A stretch of DNA of 64,000 bases from Bagarius yarrelli (lineage: Eukaryota; Chordata; Actinopteri; Siluriformes; Sisoridae): NCBI GenBank assembly GCA_005784505.1, contig VCAZ01000045.1, positions 3,242,374-3,306,373 of the forward strand, in the 5' to 3' direction. Positions 1 to 13,500 of this stretch are shown piece by piece. Under the pieces are notes generated by a model. It did not search any database and was not told the origin of the DNA. It worked only from the letters and a program-made list of their open reading frames with translations. A program made the translations under genes and the position numbers. Each line of letters starts with the position of its first letter. Within the stretch, counting starts at the first letter, position 1.

Positions 1-620
1 GGCCCCTAAGCAAGGCCCTTAAACCACAACTGAGATAAATGTAAGTCTCTCTGAATAACGGCGTCTGCCTGTATTTGTAAATCCTAACCACTGAGCTACC
101 GCTTCACTCTTCAGCCATAGTGTTCATTTAGAGTAATAAAGACAGACCAAATGATGGTAGGACATCAGCTGGAGCAGTAAGATGTCTAAAAGTACGTGAG
201 AAGTCTGACCCTATGATTCTACCATCTGCCATGATTTTCTTGTTTTCTCTACAGCCTGTTACTTGACCTTCAGGCTGCAAAAATATGCGCACAGTTTCTC
301 TCTCTCTTTCTTTCTCTCTTTCTGTCTCTCTCTTTCTCTTTCTTTTTCTCTCTCTCTCTCTATGTCGCTTCCTCTCTCTGTCTCTCTTTATCTGTCTGTC
401 TGAGCTACCGCTTCACACTTTAGCCATAGTGTTCGATTAGACTAATAAAGACGGACCAAATGATGGTAGGACATCAGCTGGAGCTGTAAGATATCTAAAA
501 GGATGTGAGGAGTGAAAGATGTCAATGTCTGGGCCCCGGAGTCTGGCCCTAAATGCAAGTTGCTCTGAATAAAGGCGTCTGCCGCCGTAGCTGTTGCCTC
601 TTAAAGTCTTAGTCATTGGC
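1..620. repeat. SINE fragments and CT-rich tract in flnb intron
   Basis: No exon seen before 867. Positions 1-80 hold the tail of a tRNA-derived SINE on the + strand (the 'gcaaggccctta' motif, then a 'taaatgtaagtc' and 'ggcgtctgcc' tail). A partial reverse SINE head follows at about 83-110 and a second fragment lies at 405-600. A CT-rich tract occupies about 296-396. The stretch 620-866 has a poly-T run and a GT repeat just before the hinge exon. Confidence 0.6.
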
Positions 621-866
621 ATGAGCTGAGTTTCCTTTTCTGCCAGGAGTTTCTTGTTAGGATTAATGGCACCTCTGCAGATTGTTAGTGTTCAGGTATT
701 TGTGTATGTTTTTTTTTTTTCCCCTCCGTCTCATTTTTTTTCTCAAAACGACCTGTTTATCATGACACTAGAACTGCCGTCTCATTTCACAGCTCAAAAA
801 CTGTGTGTGTATATGTAATTTTGTTTGTGTGTGTGTGTGTGTGTAACCTGCACTTTCACTCCCCAG

Positions 867-953
867 GCTACTGATGAACCACCTTTGCTGCAGCAGCAGC
901 AGCAGTCCGTCCAGCAGAATCGGCTTGCTCCAGGCGCCGGCTTCCAGCCCTGG
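867..953 (+). CDS. flnb: flnb hinge-1 exon, 29 codons, with poly-Gln run
   Basis: Acceptor 'cactccccag' precedes GCT at 867; TGG at 951-953 is followed by donor 'gtacac'. The exon is phase 0 on both sides, so it can be skipped without a frameshift, as known for hinge 1 in vertebrate FLNB. It encodes ATDEPP, a CAG-coded five-Gln run and ends GAGFQPW, resembling the ATDG...GFRPW hinge of human FLNB. A long apparent reading frame that runs on from here into the CT repeat is not real. Confidence 0.85.
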
Positions 954-1438
954 GTACACACACACTACTCCGCACTCCCTCGTTCCTCTCATCCACTCCC
1001 TATCCATCACTCATCTTTTCTATACACAGCCTGTGCCAGTTAGGAGATTGCCGAATGCACTACTGCCCCTCATCACTTCATCTTTTCAGCTTGTTTTCTT
1101 GACCTCCGGGCTGCAAAAATATGCACACTGTTTTTCTCTCTCTCTGCCTCTCTCTCTTTCTTTTTCTCTTTTTTTATCTATCTATCTATCTATCTCGCTC
1201 TCTTCCTCTCACTCTGTCTTTCTTTCTATGTCTCTCTTTCTTTCTATGTCTCTCTATCTCTATCTCTCTTTCTCTCTCTTTCTTTTTCTCTTTTTTTATC
1301 TATCTATCTATCTCGCTCTCTTCCTCTCACTTTGTCTTTCTTTCTATGTCTCTCTTTCTTCTCTATGTCTCTCTGTCTCTATCTCTGTCTTTCTCTCTAT
1401 CTCAATTTATCTCTTGTTCTGTTTCTCTTTCTCTTTCT

Positions 1439-1484
<46 letters not shown>

Positions 1485-1562
1485 CGCTCTCTTCCTCTCA
1501 CTCTGTCTTTCTTTCTATGTCTCTCTTTCTTTCTCTCTCATCAATTTATCTCCTGTTCTGTT

Positions 1563-1593
<31 letters not shown>

Positions 1594-4500
1594 CTCTGTC
1601 TCTCTATCTCTCTCTCTTTCTTTTTCTCTTTTTTTATCTATCTCTCTCTCTTTCTTTCTATGTGCCTCTCTGTCTCAATCTCTATCTTCTTTCTTTCTGT
1701 TTCCTATCAATTCCTATCACTTTCCTCTTGTTCTGTTTCCCTCTCTCTCTCTCTCTCTCTCTCTCTGTCTGTCTTTCACCTTGTAAATCATGTTATTCTT
1801 TTTCATGCAGGTTTGTCTCGTTTTGTCATCGTTCTGATTCCCGACTCGAGACTCGGTTCTCTTCCGTGGCTGAATGTTCTTGGAAACCAACTCTCTGCTT
1901 CTACATTTATTTCATGCTGAAGTGATAAAACATGATCATTTATGGGATTTATTCATTTAAGCTTCTTGGCTGTTCTTTATTTAGGCTCTTTATCTCTTCT
2001 GACCCTTTAATTACCAGTTTAACATCACATCTATTACAGTACCGTTTGTCTGTTCAGCCGGGTTTTTATTGCAGATGTCTTTCTGTCTTTCTCTCTTTCG
2101 GAATCCTGTTATGACTGTTGCAGGTGTGCTGGGAATTTGATTCATCATTTACGTGTCCATTGCATGTTCCTGCTGTGGCTGATTCACAGAACTTACCTCA
2201 CCTCCTTTTTTCTCTTCCTGCACCTTCTTTCGCTGGGGTGCAGACGATCACCCAGACGATGAAACCTGTACGTCTTATTTTACGTTTTGCATCTCGTCTC
2301 TTGTGTAGGTCACAGACGGCTCATACATTCCGGTGAGCAGCATGAACGGCGCAGGGTTCCGGCCCTTCGACATGGTGATTCCGTTCACTTTAAGCAAAGG
2401 GGAAATTACAGGTGAGGAAAAGATCTCAGTTTCAGCCAAGGAACCTTCTAGGGTTTCCTCATCATTATAATTAATGTTTGTCTAACATAAGTGCGCTTTT
2501 TTTTTTTTTTTTCAAAAGTATTGGCACACCCGATTGTCATTGATATTTTTTTTATTTATTTATTCTTTTTTAACATCCTGCTCCAGATTTAGTCACACAC
2601 TTCCTGGTATTATAACCTCCACCTTACTGTGCAGGTTTTGTCACTAGATTGTGTCACGACTGAGTGAGATCAGACTCTAATGTTGAGGTGAGGAGGTCTG
2701 AGGTTCAGTCGGTGTTCCAGTTTATCTCGAAGGTGTTTAGTTAAAGGGGTTGAGTCAGAATCAGGACTCTGTGCAGGTTTTTTCCTCTTCTAACCAGAAC
2801 ATAGCATGTCTTTATGGCGCTCAGGGGGTTTGTGTACAGGGACATTGTCAACATTTTAAGGAAAACGGTGTCCACAAACTTTTGGTCATGGTGTATCACA
2901 GATATAACAGCTTAAATCTTTATAACCCATTAAATAATGTGAAAAGTTCATATTCTTTCTAGGAGTTTAATATAATAAAGACTTTTCTATGATAACTCCG
3001 CTTCATTCCCAGGCGAAGTGCACATGCCATCAGGCAAAACAGCCCAACCCGAAATTATCGACAATAAGGACGGGACGGTCACGGTGAAGTACGCTCCTAC
3101 AGAGTTAGGACTTCATGAGATGCACATCAAATACAACGGCGCTCACATACCAGGTAAAAAGGCTGAGGGAGTCTGTGGATGACTGGTTTCCTCCTCCCGC
3201 CATAATTCATTCCCGATCAGCGTTCTGTCCTCCGCCCTTCCTGTGTGCCGCCTCACAACAAGCACAGACCTCCAGGTTAAAGGAAGTTACAAAAGCTCCA
3301 CCTTACACAACATTTCTCTGTGGAAAAACTAATCAGTCATAATGATTTATATCGACATTGTGCAAGTCGTCCTGTGTGACGTCAAGCTCGGAGAATTTTT
3401 TTCCCCGCCTTGTAAATTCAGGCGCAGATCCTCATGCTGGGGCTTGAACAAAAGGCAAACTAAGACATGATCCAGTCAATAATCCACATCTGGCAGCTGT
3501 CACAGCGGGTATTAAATGTCCTACATTTATACTGGGATAAAGCATCAATTCAGTCCCAACAATAGAGTCAATAAGTCTTCCTTAAAGCTACGTTAGCGTT
3601 TATGGCAGTCATTGTGATTCACTGTTCCGCCATCCGCTATTGGATGATTCCGGGTTAGTTACACACATGGAAATCCTGTTCAGCATTAACAGTTAAACTG
3701 CCCATTGTCTTCATATTCTGCAAAGTGGACACACTATGATGTTTTCTAGCTTTCACTAAGCAAGAAAAAAAACCTTTTGTGCTAAAAAACGTTCTAAATT
3801 CCAACAGTAGCCAGAAAGGTATTGCTTCACCTCTTTAGGTATTAGCTTGGGCTTTAAAGTACCGCCCAACTGTGTACACAAGAGGTAGAACGCTTTTGGG
3901 TGCTTATTGGGCGTATCGAAATGATTGATACTGCTTTGTGCAGCGGGTCATACATCAGTGCCAACCTCCACAATGTGTGTGTGTGTTTTTTTTTATTTCT
4001 CCTCAGAGAGTCCTCTACAGTTCTACGTCAACAGCGCTAACAGTCCCAACGTGACTGCGTACGGCCCAGGACTCGTGTATGGCGTCGCTAACCAACCAGC
4101 TACTTTTACCATCTGCACTGAGGATGCTTCTGAGGGTGGGCATCACTACTATCGTTAAAGCTAATAAAAAATAAACAATTGTTTATTGAAGTGGTGGCTC
4201 GATGGTTAAGGTGGTATACTGAGTAAATTCCCAGTACCACCAAACTGTAAAATGTGAATGCCTTTATTTTGTCACATACCTTTTCATAGCACAGTAAAAT
4301 TCTTTTTTCGCATATCCCATCTTAGTTAGTTGGTGGTCAGAGCGCAGGAAGGGTTAAGGGTCTTGCTCAAGGACCCAACATCGGTTGGCTTGCCGGTGGT
4401 GGGGCTTAAACTCAGCTGTTTCTGGTCTTAAGATCAACAGCTGGTGGTGGTGGAGCTTGAACCCAGGTCTTCCTGGTCTTCAGATCAGCAACTCGGCGCC

Positions 4501-7500
4501 TTAACCATTTGAGCCACCGCTGCCCCTTAAACAGCACCTTGGGGCTGCTGCCCCCCTGAGCAAGGCCCGTAACCAATAACTGCTTAGAGTTGAGTTAAAT
4601 GCAAGTTGCTCTGCACAGGGGCGTCTTTCGATTACCAGTAAACGTTAGGCTGTTGATTTTTTGGTAGGTGGTCTTGACTTGGCTGTTGAAGGCCCATCAA
4701 AGGCAGAGATCGGTTGCGTCGACAACAAGGACGGCACTTGTACGGTCACGTATCTTCCTACACTTCCTGGAGATTACAACATTTTGGTCCGCTATAACGA
4801 CAAGCACATTGCTGGTAGCCCCTTCACTGCCCGGATCACAGGTACGAACCCCAGTCTGTGTGTCAAATCCAAACGGCTTTTATACACATTCCGAATAAAG
4901 TGAAGGTCTGACTCAACTCTGAGGTAGCTGCAATTCGGTCTTATTTGCAGAGGACAATAAGAGGAGGTCTCAGGTCAAGCTAGGCTCAGCTGCTGATTTC
5001 GCACTGGACATCACGGAGACGGACCTCAGTCAGCTCACTGCCAGCATCAAAGCTCCTTCAGGCCGCGACGAGCCCTGTCTACTCAAAAGACAGCCGAACA
5101 ACCACATCGGTACGAGCAGTACATAAGTTGTTGGGTTTTTTTTTCTTAAATATCAAGTTGTAATTTGGACAATCAGTTCCGTACTGTAGCTCAATTAGGA
5201 TTTCTAGTTAATGGCGGTTAATTCTAAAAGCTAAGGCTCTGCATGTATTTAGACCAATCCCAAACACTTCCTATGTGCCTACTAAATTCTTACAATACAC
5301 AGCCTCAAAAGACCAACAAAGCTGATGAAAATGTACCTACCTCATTATTATTTTTTAGAAGTGCTGTCCCTTTACTTACTATATAATCTTAATCATTTCT
5401 AGGGTGACTTTTACTTTGAAAGTTTTTCCATATCTCTGAAGAAGCTTTATAGCAATCGACCGATAATCGGTTTTACCAATTTTTTAAATTTTATTATCGG
5501 ATTTGTTATATCTGATCCACTGATATACGGTGCCATCTTGTGGTGGTTTTGAGAACTGTGTGCAAGACCACCATTGGGACCATTAAAGAATTTTATTGAG
5601 AGTTAGGACGAGTCAACGGTGGTCTGTGTATTACAGGTGAAATAACTTGCTTTAATTGATGCACTTTATTGTATAAATAATACGGATAAATTAAGACAAT
5701 TTAATTTTTATTTAAAGTTTTTTAGACCCCTCAATTAAATTTACAAATAAAAATCATTTTGTTTGCAAGTGAGTAAAATAACTGTATTGACCGTTAAAAT
5801 AAAAATTCTTAATTAGTTCAAACACACATTTCGGTAAAAAAAAATAAATCATCGATCTCTGCTCCTTTTTTTTTTTTTTTTACCTTTCTCTCCTCCAGGC
5901 ATTTCTTTCATCCCCAGAGAGGTCGGAGAGCATTTGGTTAGCATTAAAAAGAACGGACACCATGTAGCCAACAGCCCCATCTCCATCATGGTGGTGCAGT
6001 CTGAGATCGGCGACGCCAGCAGGGTGAAAGTGTATGGACCGGGTCTGCTGGAGGGACGCACGTTCCAGATGGCTGACTTTATAGTGGACACAAGGGATGC
6101 TGGTGAGAACTGAAAGACCATTGTAGTCAAACGCAGCCTCTTTGTCTCACTTAAGGGGCAAACCATGATACGAGGGCATTTTAAACCCGTCAGCATGGTA
6201 GCCTAGCCGGTAGCACGTCTGCATATTAGCTGCTCGTGGACCTTTCCCGATCCCATCCCTTATCTCTCTTTCTCGCTCTCACATTTTGCTTACTTTATCT
6301 CTTTATTAAAGGCAAAGAAATGGCGTCCGATCATGTCTAACCAAAATCTGCTGATCTCGCATGTTTGTATGTCGGCAGTGCAGCAGTAGGCAGGACAATT
6401 GAGCAGTCTTGACGGGAAACGTTTACAGCATCAACTTATTGAAATGTTGCCCATGTAATTATGGTCTATTTAGTCTAATTTGAATCGTCTCTTGAGTGAA
6501 CCGTGGCAGCATTAAATAAACAACCGCTCCACTTCTGGCAGACGGTCTGCCTTTATTTATATTGTTGCTAACTTCATTCTGTATTTATGCACCTCAGCCT
6601 GTCCAGGATAGAATCCAAGTTCACTGTAAAACGTGTCTCTTGGCAGTATTCGTAAATATAAAATGGATGTTTTTTCTTAGTATAATGTCGTACCTTGAAC
6701 CATTTGTGAATCAGAACAATGCAGTTTATTTTATAATAGACTGACTTTAATCTATAATCTTCTATGTGAAAAGGATATGGAGGACTGGCTCTGTCCATCG
6801 AAGGCCCAAGTAAGGTTGACATTCAGACGGAGGACTTGGAGGATGGAACCTGTGGTGTTGCCTACTGTCCCACAGAGCCTGGAACCTATATGGTGTCCGT
6901 CAGGTTTGCTGAAGAACATGTTCCCGGTGAGTTAAACGCTTTATACACAGAAAAAAAGACTAGTCTTACATAGCCAGACCTTCTGATTGATTCTGTAATT
7001 TTGGACTCCATAGCAGCTTTTATTGGCTGGTTAGGAGGGAATCTGACTGACATGTAAAGCAGCCAATCACGTTTTTTTATTTAAGCGTTAAAGTTAAAGT
7101 TGATATGCATACAAAAGCAATCCAGTGTTTAGCAAAAGTGTAAAAAAAAAAAAAAAAAATCCAAAAGAAATCCAGAAAGAATTTAACCAATAAAAAAGCG
7201 CTTATTTTTAGATACATGTAGGTGTTAACTTTCTTACCTTACTAAACTAGAATAAAAAATTTAAATGAATAAAATAAATTTAAACCAATAGATAAAAAAA
7301 AAAGGAATAAATTAAAAAGTCAGAGACGCCACGTTGTATTTTCTGCCATGTTTGCTTCTGTGACAACGACCGTATGTGTCGAGGACAACTACAGGAATGA
7401 AAGGGTTTTACTTAAATATTAACGTAAATCCTTTATCGTAAAATGCTTAAAAATTATATGTATCGTTACTAAAGGTTGAAATATCGATACGCTATTGTGA

Positions 7501-10500
7501 AAAAAATATTGCAATAGGTATCTATATTGATATTTTTACACAGCTCTTTCAGAAACACTGTTTTAGTCCTGTTCCTCAGATAAAATAATAACCACTAGAA
7601 GCCATGCTCTATAAAGAGGCACTTTTAATAGATAAAAATGTCCAAAAAAAGTTTTTATTTTCTTTTATTAATAACATGAGTCGCATTTAAAGGCAAAATA
7701 AATTTATTCTTATGGATTTGAGCCAAAGTTTTAGTTAACTGGCACCTTTGAGCTACTTTTAATGTCCATCTTTCAGGAGTAAAAGAAGACAATGACTCTT
7801 TGCTGTAAATCCAAACACTGATATACTTTTATGGCGTGAGTTACTCTGATACGTTAAACCGCACCGGTTCCCTTTCGGGGTTCCTAATTTCTCGTCTGTC
7901 CCCAGGGAGTCCATTCAGTGTAAAAGTAACGGGAGAAGGACGTATCCGCGAGAGTATCAGCCGCCGCCAACGAGCCGCTTCTGTTGCCACAGTCGGGAGT
8001 GCATGTGATCTTAACCTGAGGATTCCAGGTGAGGAACCGAGTGTTCTTGATGCCATTTGGACGATGAGATTATAATCATGTTGGGTTTAATGAATTTGAA
8101 TCAACAATGGTATGACTTGGTCTGGTGCAACATAGAGTAACTCTCTTGCCACCAGAATCCAATAATCAGACATTTAGTTTTAAAGATTTTTCCCATGACG
8201 TAAAAAAAAAAAAAACTTACAGAAAACTTAACCATGGCAACAGTTAGACATTTTCCCAACCTTCAGGTTCTTCTAGATTATCTGGAGTTTAAGCCATGCA
8301 ACTCTGCGTGCTAGCAAGATTCAATTATTTATATTGTGTTGTGTAACACGATTAACAATAGACAATGCTGATGCTAGTTCGAAAAGTTGTTCAGAACTGG
8401 CAGAAAGCAGAACCCGCCATCCCTACTGTCAAACATCTAGGTGGAAACATTGTTTTAGGGGCAGGGACAGGATAACTTCACCGCATCAAGGGGACGATAG
8501 ACAGAGCGACGAACCGTCAAATCGTGGAGGAGAACCTCATTCCCTCAGCCAGGGCATTGAAAATGGGTCGTGGATGGGTATTCCAACATGACCATGACCC
8601 GAAACGGCCAAGGCATCAAAGGGAGTGACTCAGGAAGATGATGATCTCCAGACCTCCAAACATATAGAAAATATGTATAGGGAGATAAAGTTTCAAGTTG
8701 TTAATCAGCCTTAAAACCTTAATTTTTTAGAAAGGATCTGTAAAGAGGAGTGGGACAAAATCCCTCCTTAGATGTGTGCAAACTTGGTGGCTAACAAGAA
8801 GAAAAACATCTGACCTCCGTGATTGCCAACAAGGGTTTCAGGCAGACGCTCTTACCCATAGTGACTTACATTTATTCCTAATTTACAACAAAGCAAGTGG
8901 GGGTTGAGGGCCTTGCTCAGAAAGTGGTGACTTGGTGGTCCTGGGAATCGAACCACCAATTTTTCGGTTAGCAGTCCAACACCTTAACCACTGACCTCCC
9001 ACCTCCCACCTCCCCACCTCCCCAAGTCAAACATTTTTCACTCATTAAAAAGCAAATCAATTTATAACTTTTGTGAAATGCATTTTTGGACATTTATGTT
9101 GTTATTCTTTCTGTCAATGTTGGAATGAACCAACCTCTGAAATTATAGACAGATTATTTCAGCAGGGAATCAAATATTTTTTTTCCCCCACGTCCATGCT
9201 ACCAATACCCATCTTTCAACTTTTGGACATTAGCGCTCAAGCTGTCTTTAGTCTAGACGAACAAGCCGTCCAAACAGCCACTAATAAACAAAGAGATGTT
9301 TTGTTCCCTATTAGGAGAGATATGAGCGAGCGAGCAATCATATAGTGTAACTCAAACCATATGTAGCTGGACGCCTCTGTCGTATGAAAGTGTGAGGACA
9401 TTGGATCTGTGCTGTCATTGCATTAGAGCCCAGTGCAGCTGTTTGTGTTGCGCTCACGTCACACAGTCTGGGATGTGTTGATGGAGTTCTGACTCAGGCC
9501 ATCTGCGAGCCATGTTTAAAGTATCAATCATGTAGGATGAGGTTCTAGTGTAATGAAGCGCTTGCTCTGAGTAATGAGTGCTGTAATGGAACAGAGGCCA
9601 CACAGAGTTTCGCTCCCTTTTGACAGACCAACTGAGTGCTGAGGTGTGGACGCAGCTCGATCGCCAACTCCAACTGTCCAAAATAGAAATAATCCTGTTC
9701 GTTTGAAAATTCTGGTTTCTTGACAATTCGATTTGAAGCACGTTCAGCTAATTTCATCTGTCGAACATGAGTGACAGCAAGTTTGTGTTTATTAATACGT
9801 TAATATTTATAGCATTTGGCAGGCGTCCTTATTTAGAGTTAGTTACATTTACTGTATCTGAGCACTAGAGGGTTATGGACACACACTTGGTGTCCTCTTG
9901 GTGTTGCTGGGATTTGAACTTATAATCTTTTCATCAGTATTCCAACGCTGTAACCACTGGGCTACTATTTGCCCTGTTTCTTTAATAGTGTGCATGAATA
10001 CCGGATATAATCCAATGTAGTTTTATAAATATTTTCTACTTTGCAGTTTAATGCTGCTAATAACCTGGTTTGAAGATTTAGGTGGCTAGAAAGGAACTGA
10101 AAAATCTTATTACAAAACCCTGTAGAATAAAAAAGTTAGTAAAGTTTTATTGCATCCAGATTGGAGACAAAGTCTAAAGCTTTACTGAAACTTTTACAAC
10201 GATGCTGCGAGTCACACAAAAGCACAGTAAAAACACACAATAATAAAGGAAGCACTATGTCAAAATAAAGAACGAACTGTTAAGCGATAGAGTTGTGTTT
10301 CTTTTAGACAAAACGTCTAAAACTTTTCACACAAAACACAATGAAAGAGTTAAAAGCACATTGATGATGGATGATCAAAAATCTTTCTACTTAACGATCA
10401 GTAATTAAGCTCTGGATATCCTGATCATCAGAGTGTGTGTTTGAGATGAACACTCTAATTTACTGTGTAGGAATGTGTTTAGATTTTAAGGCATGAACAT

Positions 10501-13500
10501 TTTAACATTACCCAGTTTTACATTTTAACGTTTTAACATTAATATTACCCAGAAAGTCACAGACAAGTTTTTTTGTTAAACTTTTGCGAATAAATTAGTA
10601 AATCATCACTTCTTTTTCGCTAATAACCTCAATTATCCTTTAAAAATCCTAAAAAACCTCTCCTAGTAAATCATTCATCTAGTAAAGAACCTGTTAATCC
10701 TTTTTTCTAGTGTCTTCATGTCGAAAATGTGCCAGACTTTTTTTTTTAAAGTGAGTTAGAACTGAAAACTACGGTAGATTCAAGCATTTTTACTGCAGTG
10801 ATCACAGTGGATGAAGAGGCCGCTTGCAATGCGCAATCGAGGGTTAAGGGCCTTGCTCAGGGGCCCAGCAGTGGTGGCTTGGTGGAGCTGGGAATACCAT
10901 TAGCACCCATGCTTTCACTGCAACGACACTGCTCTGAATCCCAGGTAGCAAAGCCAACCAGCCACTATAGGGGTAAGAGCATCAGGAAGGGCATTTGGCA
11001 TAAAAACCTGTGCCAAATGTGGATTACTATTGAAGCAATAGAATCTGACAGTTCTAGAAAATAGTAGGAAAGAGTGTGAGTGAATGAGTTCAGGTATTTG
11101 GGGAACAGGTAGGTCATCAGCTGTTCTTTAAAGACAGCCATTGATTGATTGATGAGAAATCTCTTTTACCACTTTTTACCACCTCTGTGCCAGAACAAAA
11201 GTAGGGAAAGCACTAGCTCAGTGGTTAAAGTGTTGGACTGCTGACCAGATTATGGGTTCCATTCCCAGCGCCACCACCGATCTTAACTGCTTGGCCCCTA
11301 AGCAAGGCCCTTAACCCGAAACCGCTCAGTTGGATTTAATAAAATATATGTGTAAGTCGGCCGAATGCTGTAAATGTGAACTCGTCCCTTTTACCATGAA
11401 GGATGATGGGACGAGTCGAGCAGGTATACGGTCAGACCACAAGAAGAAAAAAAACACAAATAAAGGGAACTAAAAGAGAAGGTCTGTGGTTAAGGTCTGT
11501 AGTGAGCTGTGAGTCTTCAGCCATAGACGGGTTTAAGAAATAAATGCCCTTGATTGGGGTTTTTTTTTTTGTTTTTTTACCACCTCTCTTTCCAGAAACC
11601 ACTAGGTATTATTTCTTACTATTTCTTTTCCCCCAACTTTTGACATTTCCTTGCTGTAACCATTTGTCTTTTTGTCCTTTACATTTCCTCACTCGTTTCC
11701 TTTTCTTCTTTCTCTGCCTTTGTCTCTTTATGTCTCTTCAGTGACGTGGTTTCTCCTGGCTCTGGCCCGGGAATTCCTCTCACGCGGAGTGTACCGTTCT
11801 CACTGCTCTCTGTGGCTGGGGGGGGGACCCTCACACTCTCCACAGTGCTTGAGCGTCCGGAGCAATACTGTGCGCTCAGTGGCGCTTAACAGGATGGGCA
11901 CAGCATCCCTGCCAAGGCCCTGTGGGCTGGAGGGTGCGTTGTAAGCGCTGGGCATGCAGGACAAAGAGGTTGGCAGAAAGCGCTTGCTATTGTTTGCAGC
12001 ATGAATGTCTTGATCGTTTCTTTACATGCATGTCAGAAATAGCATATGGCTAGCTCACGCGCTGAATTAGCCATATACTATTAGCCATTGCAAAATCCAT
12101 CCCGCGAACCTTCTAAAGAAACTATAGATGTCCCGGCTGCTAATTTTTGGTGCTGCTCTTAATGCAATTTAAATCTCGACGTTTATCATCCTTCATCTTT
12201 TTTCTTCCTTTCTTTTTCTTTTGTGCTGTCCAGAGATTGATATCCACGACCTTTCAGCTCAGGTCACCAGCCCTTCTGGTGTCACCGAACCTGCTGAGAT
12301 CGGGGCGGTGGGCAACCACACCTACTGCGTGCGATTCGTTCCACACGAGATGGGTGTGCACACGGTAAACGTCAAGTACCGTGGCCAACATGTCCCAGGC
12401 AGCCCCTTCCAGTTCACCGTAGGGCCACTGGGAGAAGGAGGGGCCCAGAAAGTACGAGCAGGAGGTCCTGGGCTGGAGAAGGCTGAAATCGGTGTGCCAG
12501 GTACAGAAATTAAATAGAAACACTAGGATTTTCTTACAGGTGTATGTACGCTTGTATGGCCAGAAGTATTGGAATTCCTGACCCGCACATCCATGTGTGT
12601 TTCTTTTCTATCCTATTTTAGATTCGTTCTCATTCTTTCTTCTATAATAATAACTTCTACACTTGTGAAAAAGTTTTCTTCACTGGATTTTGTCATGTAA
12701 CATTCAGCCACAATAGAATTAATGAGATCAGACAGTAATGTTGAGGGTAGAAGGTCCGGTGTCCCAGACTTTGTACAAGGCACTTGAGTTCTTTTACTTC
12801 AACCAGAACACAGCCTGTCTTCATGGAGTTATGAAGTTTTGTGCACAGGGACATTGTCATGTTTGGAAAAGACTTTTAGTTCCATTAAAGTTATAATGTA
12901 ACACTACAGTATTTAAAGACATACTGTGACTCGGACTTTATGGTGACTGTTTGGAAAAGACACAATAATGGGGGTGCTGGTGAGGTGTCCACAAACTTCT
13001 GCTTAAACTTTTTTAATTTTTATAATTACATAAATGCATTTGTGCGCCATGTTGTAGCGGAGTTCAGTGTTTGGACACGTGAGGCTGGTGCCGGGGGCTT
13101 GTCCATCGCCGTGGAGGGCCCCAGCCGCGCCGAACTTTCCTTTGAGGACCGGAAGGATGGCTCTTGTGGTGTCTCTTATGTGGCACAGGAACCTGGTGTG
13201 TATATATGTATATATATCATCGCGATTATTACTTGGAGCATTAGTTTAGAAAACCTCCCTAACAGCTCTCCGTGTTTGCAGGTGACTACGAGGTCTCTGT
13301 GAAGTTCAACGAGCAGCACATCCCCGACAGCCCTTTCCTGGTGCCAGTCTGTGCACCCCCACACGATGCCCGGTGTCTTACTGTTACCAGTCTTCAGGTG
13401 AGACACAAGGAAACATCACCACACCTGGACAAAACCACAGCTTTCAAAGAACGGGGGTCAAATCTCGGCTGTAGATCATTATATCTCTGTAGAACATGAA

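Noticed and set aside
874..1925. Very long open frames of 197-348 codons
   Set aside because: They translate the CT/TATC repeat into Ser-Leu-Tyr strings. One simply runs on from the hinge exon in a different frame past its donor.
11240..11300. tRNA-like A and B boxes in SINE heads
   Set aside because: The heads lack a full cloverleaf and are followed by SINE bodies, so they are not functional tRNA genes.
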